Positions 41,301-41,985 of a stretch of 41,985 bases of DNA are shown here, one piece after another. How positions within the stretch are numbered: position 1 is the first letter of the stretch; each line of letters starts with the position of its first letter. The DNA comes from DATFYM01 sp035315065 (GTDB lineage: Bacteria; Acidobacteriota; Terriglobia; UBA7540), in contig DATFYM010000200.1 of the NCBI GenBank assembly GCA_035315065.1, positions 1 to 41,985 on the forward strand, in the 5' to 3' direction. The notes under the pieces were generated by a model, which was not told where the DNA came from, did no database searches, and saw only the letters and a list, made by a program, of their open reading frames with translations. A program made the translations under genes and the position numbers.

Positions 41301-41339
41301 CGCGAAGCAGGAGGCCAGCCAAAGCAGAGGATTCTTCAC
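38280..41339 (-). CDS. comEC: ComEC/Rec2 family DNA-uptake channel protein
   Basis: A 1019-residue inner-membrane protein that moves single-stranded DNA into the cytoplasm during transformation. In order: N-terminal TM helices and an OB-like soluble part (about 95-240, SAPISIEGRLATTPIRTAYG), the Competence TM domain (AGLYHLLVIAGLHVGLLAML near 305-325), then a metallo-beta-lactamase-like domain from about residue 695. Two oddities. Residues about 635-674 (EARRHREENEEHMKVSF) are encoded by an inverted repeat. The MBL metal motif reads TDTRDDHLGG instead of the usual THxHxDH, and its leading DxGQGD is LDCDGGD. The N-terminal part also contains a short AHSADSADS tandem. DNA transport may remain while the nuclease-like domain is probably inactive (inference). 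Confidence 0.92.
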   Translation of the reverse strand: MKNPLLWLASCFALGIVVVRPGQSGQFLAVHSARSIPFTLLAGSLCLLAGLIALRQCWQRTAAGLALTGFVFAGATAAMLFEFRFPPDHASRLADSDLSAPISIEGRLATTPIRTAYGLQFDLELAAVQSGGRNNRGSDRDAPSVGTASGRRASGKIRLRLEASGDAAHSADSADSTSWAAIDALRLERGDVIRAVARLRRPRVYKNPGSFDFRRWMESIEDVYLVGTIVSPSQVERLASPPSRVGEPPGWWHAAIIGMMRSIENTRRRLLGTIDGLYPPWLPEGRDGSVLKAVLLGDRSSLDSDTLESFRKAGLYHLLVIAGLHVGLLAMLVAALLRWLGLRSTARSLLVLMFLLGYASLVEQRAPTLRATLMISIFFVARLLYRERSLLNAVGLAALALLLTRPAWLFESGFQLSFAAALLIAGLAVPILERTTEPYRRGLRRLDVVELDPSLEPRVAQLRLDLRRLVEWLKARFPFLNRHQRLAAALVVAPAQAAIWTGNILLFSAILQLGLLLPMAETFHRVTYAGVGLNAVAIPVMTVLLALAVPTVLLATFAPGIAAGPTRVLALVMKALFALTRLPHLPAWLSYRVPEPPVWVAWGFAVSATAAAWALSASGKSDDDTTPPARRGCEELNTEARRHREENEEHMKVSFISRRFPFFSVPLSLCGGSSLAIISRLRRRSIFWASLGTLAVFAVLVSAHPFPPRLPGGGVEVTALDCDGGDALFLVLPDGRTMLVDAGAGRGPGGPGGLGERDGAFQRGRWDPGEDIVSPYLWSRGIKSFDVLVVTDTRDDHLGGVAAVIRNFRVGELWRAARGSASYGPAYGEVFNEAYRQGIRVRELAGGDSIALGQASAKVLWPPLAIGGGYYVGQTDAPRGAPMGDGRAGAGADSLALRISARGVNLLLPGEMSGGVEKKLVGSGVTLASDLLKVARHGAKTSTTGEFLARVAPQIALITAAGASARSSPNPETLDRLRTAGVQVFRTDLDGTITVTWPAGGSSRENVPAVRCYSRSKAR
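39329..39429. repeat. Inverted repeat 'cacagagg' inside comEC
   Basis: Arms of 23 nt (39329-39351 and 39407-39429) pair in 19 positions: cacagagagacagaggcac and the complement of cacagaggcacggagacac. It encodes the segment TEARRHREENEE through FFSVPLSLCGG, which interrupts the region between the membrane part and the C-terminal domain without a frameshift. Confidence 0.85.
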
Positions 41340-41899
41340 CGGTCAGTATACAGAAAGCGGCCGGCGGTCGGCAGCCAGCGGTTGGCAGTTCGGTCCCCAC
41401 GGTGGTTTCGTTGTTGGAAGAGTCGAATATCGGAGGTTGAAGGGCGAACGTGCAGTTTCTTTCGAGCCGCGACACCTGACGTGCCCTGCTTGGCGCCTCC
41501 TGCGGACTGCTTTCTTCGGCCTGCTGACTGCCTTCTGCCGATTGCCTACTGCTCTCCACGGTGGCTTCGTTCCTGATTTGCGCCGATGCCGATCCTTTGT
41601 TATCAAGCAAATCGGTGGCTTCGTTTTTTAAAAAGTCGAAGGTCGAAGGTTGAAGCTCGAAGGTGCGATTGTCCGCGCCCGTGCAATCTTCACATTTGCC
41701 TTTTGCCATTTGCCCTTTGCCTTTTGCCTTTCTTTCTTCCCGCCGTCCGCCTTCTGCCGGCTGCCTACTGCCTTCTGCCGACTGCATACTGCTGCTCTGC
41801 AGCGGCTTCCGCGGCGGAATCTCCGCCGACCCGCCGCCGTTGCCATCGGGACCGCCCTCGTCTGCCAACTGCTGACTGCCGACTGCTGACTGCCCACTG
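41340..41899. repeat. Mosaic of degenerate repeat words upstream of comEC
   Basis: Several word families follow one another: ctgccttctgccgactgc, gtcgaaggtcgaaggttg, and tttgccttttgccatttgcc. The phrase ggtggttcgtt/ggtggcttcgtt occurs three times (about 41400, 41560 and 41610) and marks a larger, roughly 50-160 nt unit. No gene is supported inside; long open frames here are by-products of the repeats. Confidence 0.75.
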
Positions 41900-41985
41900 C
41901 CTTCTTCTTTCTCCCGGGCGAAGCGTTCCGCCCGCACTTTCAGCAGCAGTTGCAGCTTGCGGTCGATCTGCCGGTCCGTGACTTC
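41890..41985 (-). CDS. C-terminal end of an unidentified protein (partial)
   Basis: A minus-strand frame is open at the window edge and reads EVTDRQIDRKLQLLLKVRAE and RFAREKEE, a charged, helical, probably coiled-coil end. It then runs without a stop into the repeat mosaic (GQSAVGSQQ and similar) as far as 40918, inside comEC. The real end of the protein is therefore unclear: the gene may have lost its stop to the repeat, or the frame may be fortuitous. Confidence 0.35.

Noticed and set aside
40918..41937. A 339-residue minus-strand frame
   Set aside because: Its body is made of repeat-derived phrases (GSQQ, SRQSAEGS) and its end is antisense-frame comEC sequence; only the first residues at the window edge may be a real protein end.

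Overview
The window looks like a chromosomal piece of an Acidobacteriota-type, Gram-negative soil or sediment bacterium, probably from a metagenome assembly. This is inference. It rests on the GC-rich coding style, a Ser/Thr kinase with a WD40-like (PD40) propeller, a multiheme cytochrome-TPR protein, heptose-containing lipopolysaccharide (LPS) genes and very many short palindromic intergenic repeats. I saw no tRNA, rRNA, CRISPR array, transposase or integrase.

Layout. 0-4 kb (minus): a signalling cluster of PAS-STAS sensor, histidine kinase, single-domain response regulator and a regulator-PAS-kinase hybrid split by one in-frame stop. 4-5.5 kb: DyP-type peroxidase. 5.7-10.2 kb (minus): a secreted phage-tail-fibre-like protein coupled to a secreted alpha/beta-hydrolase. 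10.2-11.6 kb: a long gap with no convincing gene. 11.6-17.6 kb (plus): UDP-glucose dehydrogenase and UDP-xylose synthase, then glutamine-dependent NAD+ synthetase and a NodU/CmcH-type carbamoyltransferase. 17.6-19 kb: a coupled TIR-like plus PIN-like pair, followed by the wreck of an antitoxin/PIN-toxin module. 19-21.7 kb: an exported YqgE/AlgH protein and the seven-CxxCH cytochrome-TPR protein. 21.7-24.7 kb (minus): a frameshifted Ser/Thr kinase with PD40 propeller and a leftover kinase TPR tail. 24.9-27.1 kb: a secreted discoidin-glycosidase. 27.3-36.8 kb (plus): an LPS inner-core cluster (waaA, lpxK, waaF, gmhB, hldE kinase and cytidylyltransferase-like halves as separate genes, waaC) with a BON protein, an isoprenylcysteine-methyltransferase-like membrane protein and a DUF3108 protein. 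37-41.3 kb: a small conserved protein, a YihY/BrkB membrane protein and ComEC. 41.3-42 kb: a mosaic of repeats into which an unfinished reading frame runs.

Working together: WaaA adds Kdo to lipid A, LpxK phosphorylates lipid A, HldE kinase, GmhB and HldE adenylyltransferase make ADP-heptose (gmhA and hldD are not in the window), and WaaC/WaaF attach heptose. UDP-xylose synthesis and the carbamoyltransferase probably serve surface glycans or a tailored metabolite.

The two most unusual things are (1) palindromic repeat elements inside protein genes: two in the Ser/Thr kinase, one in comEC, and one supplying the start codon of a histidine kinase; and (2) the TIR-PIN gene pair, which looks like a small, possibly undescribed defence or toxin unit.
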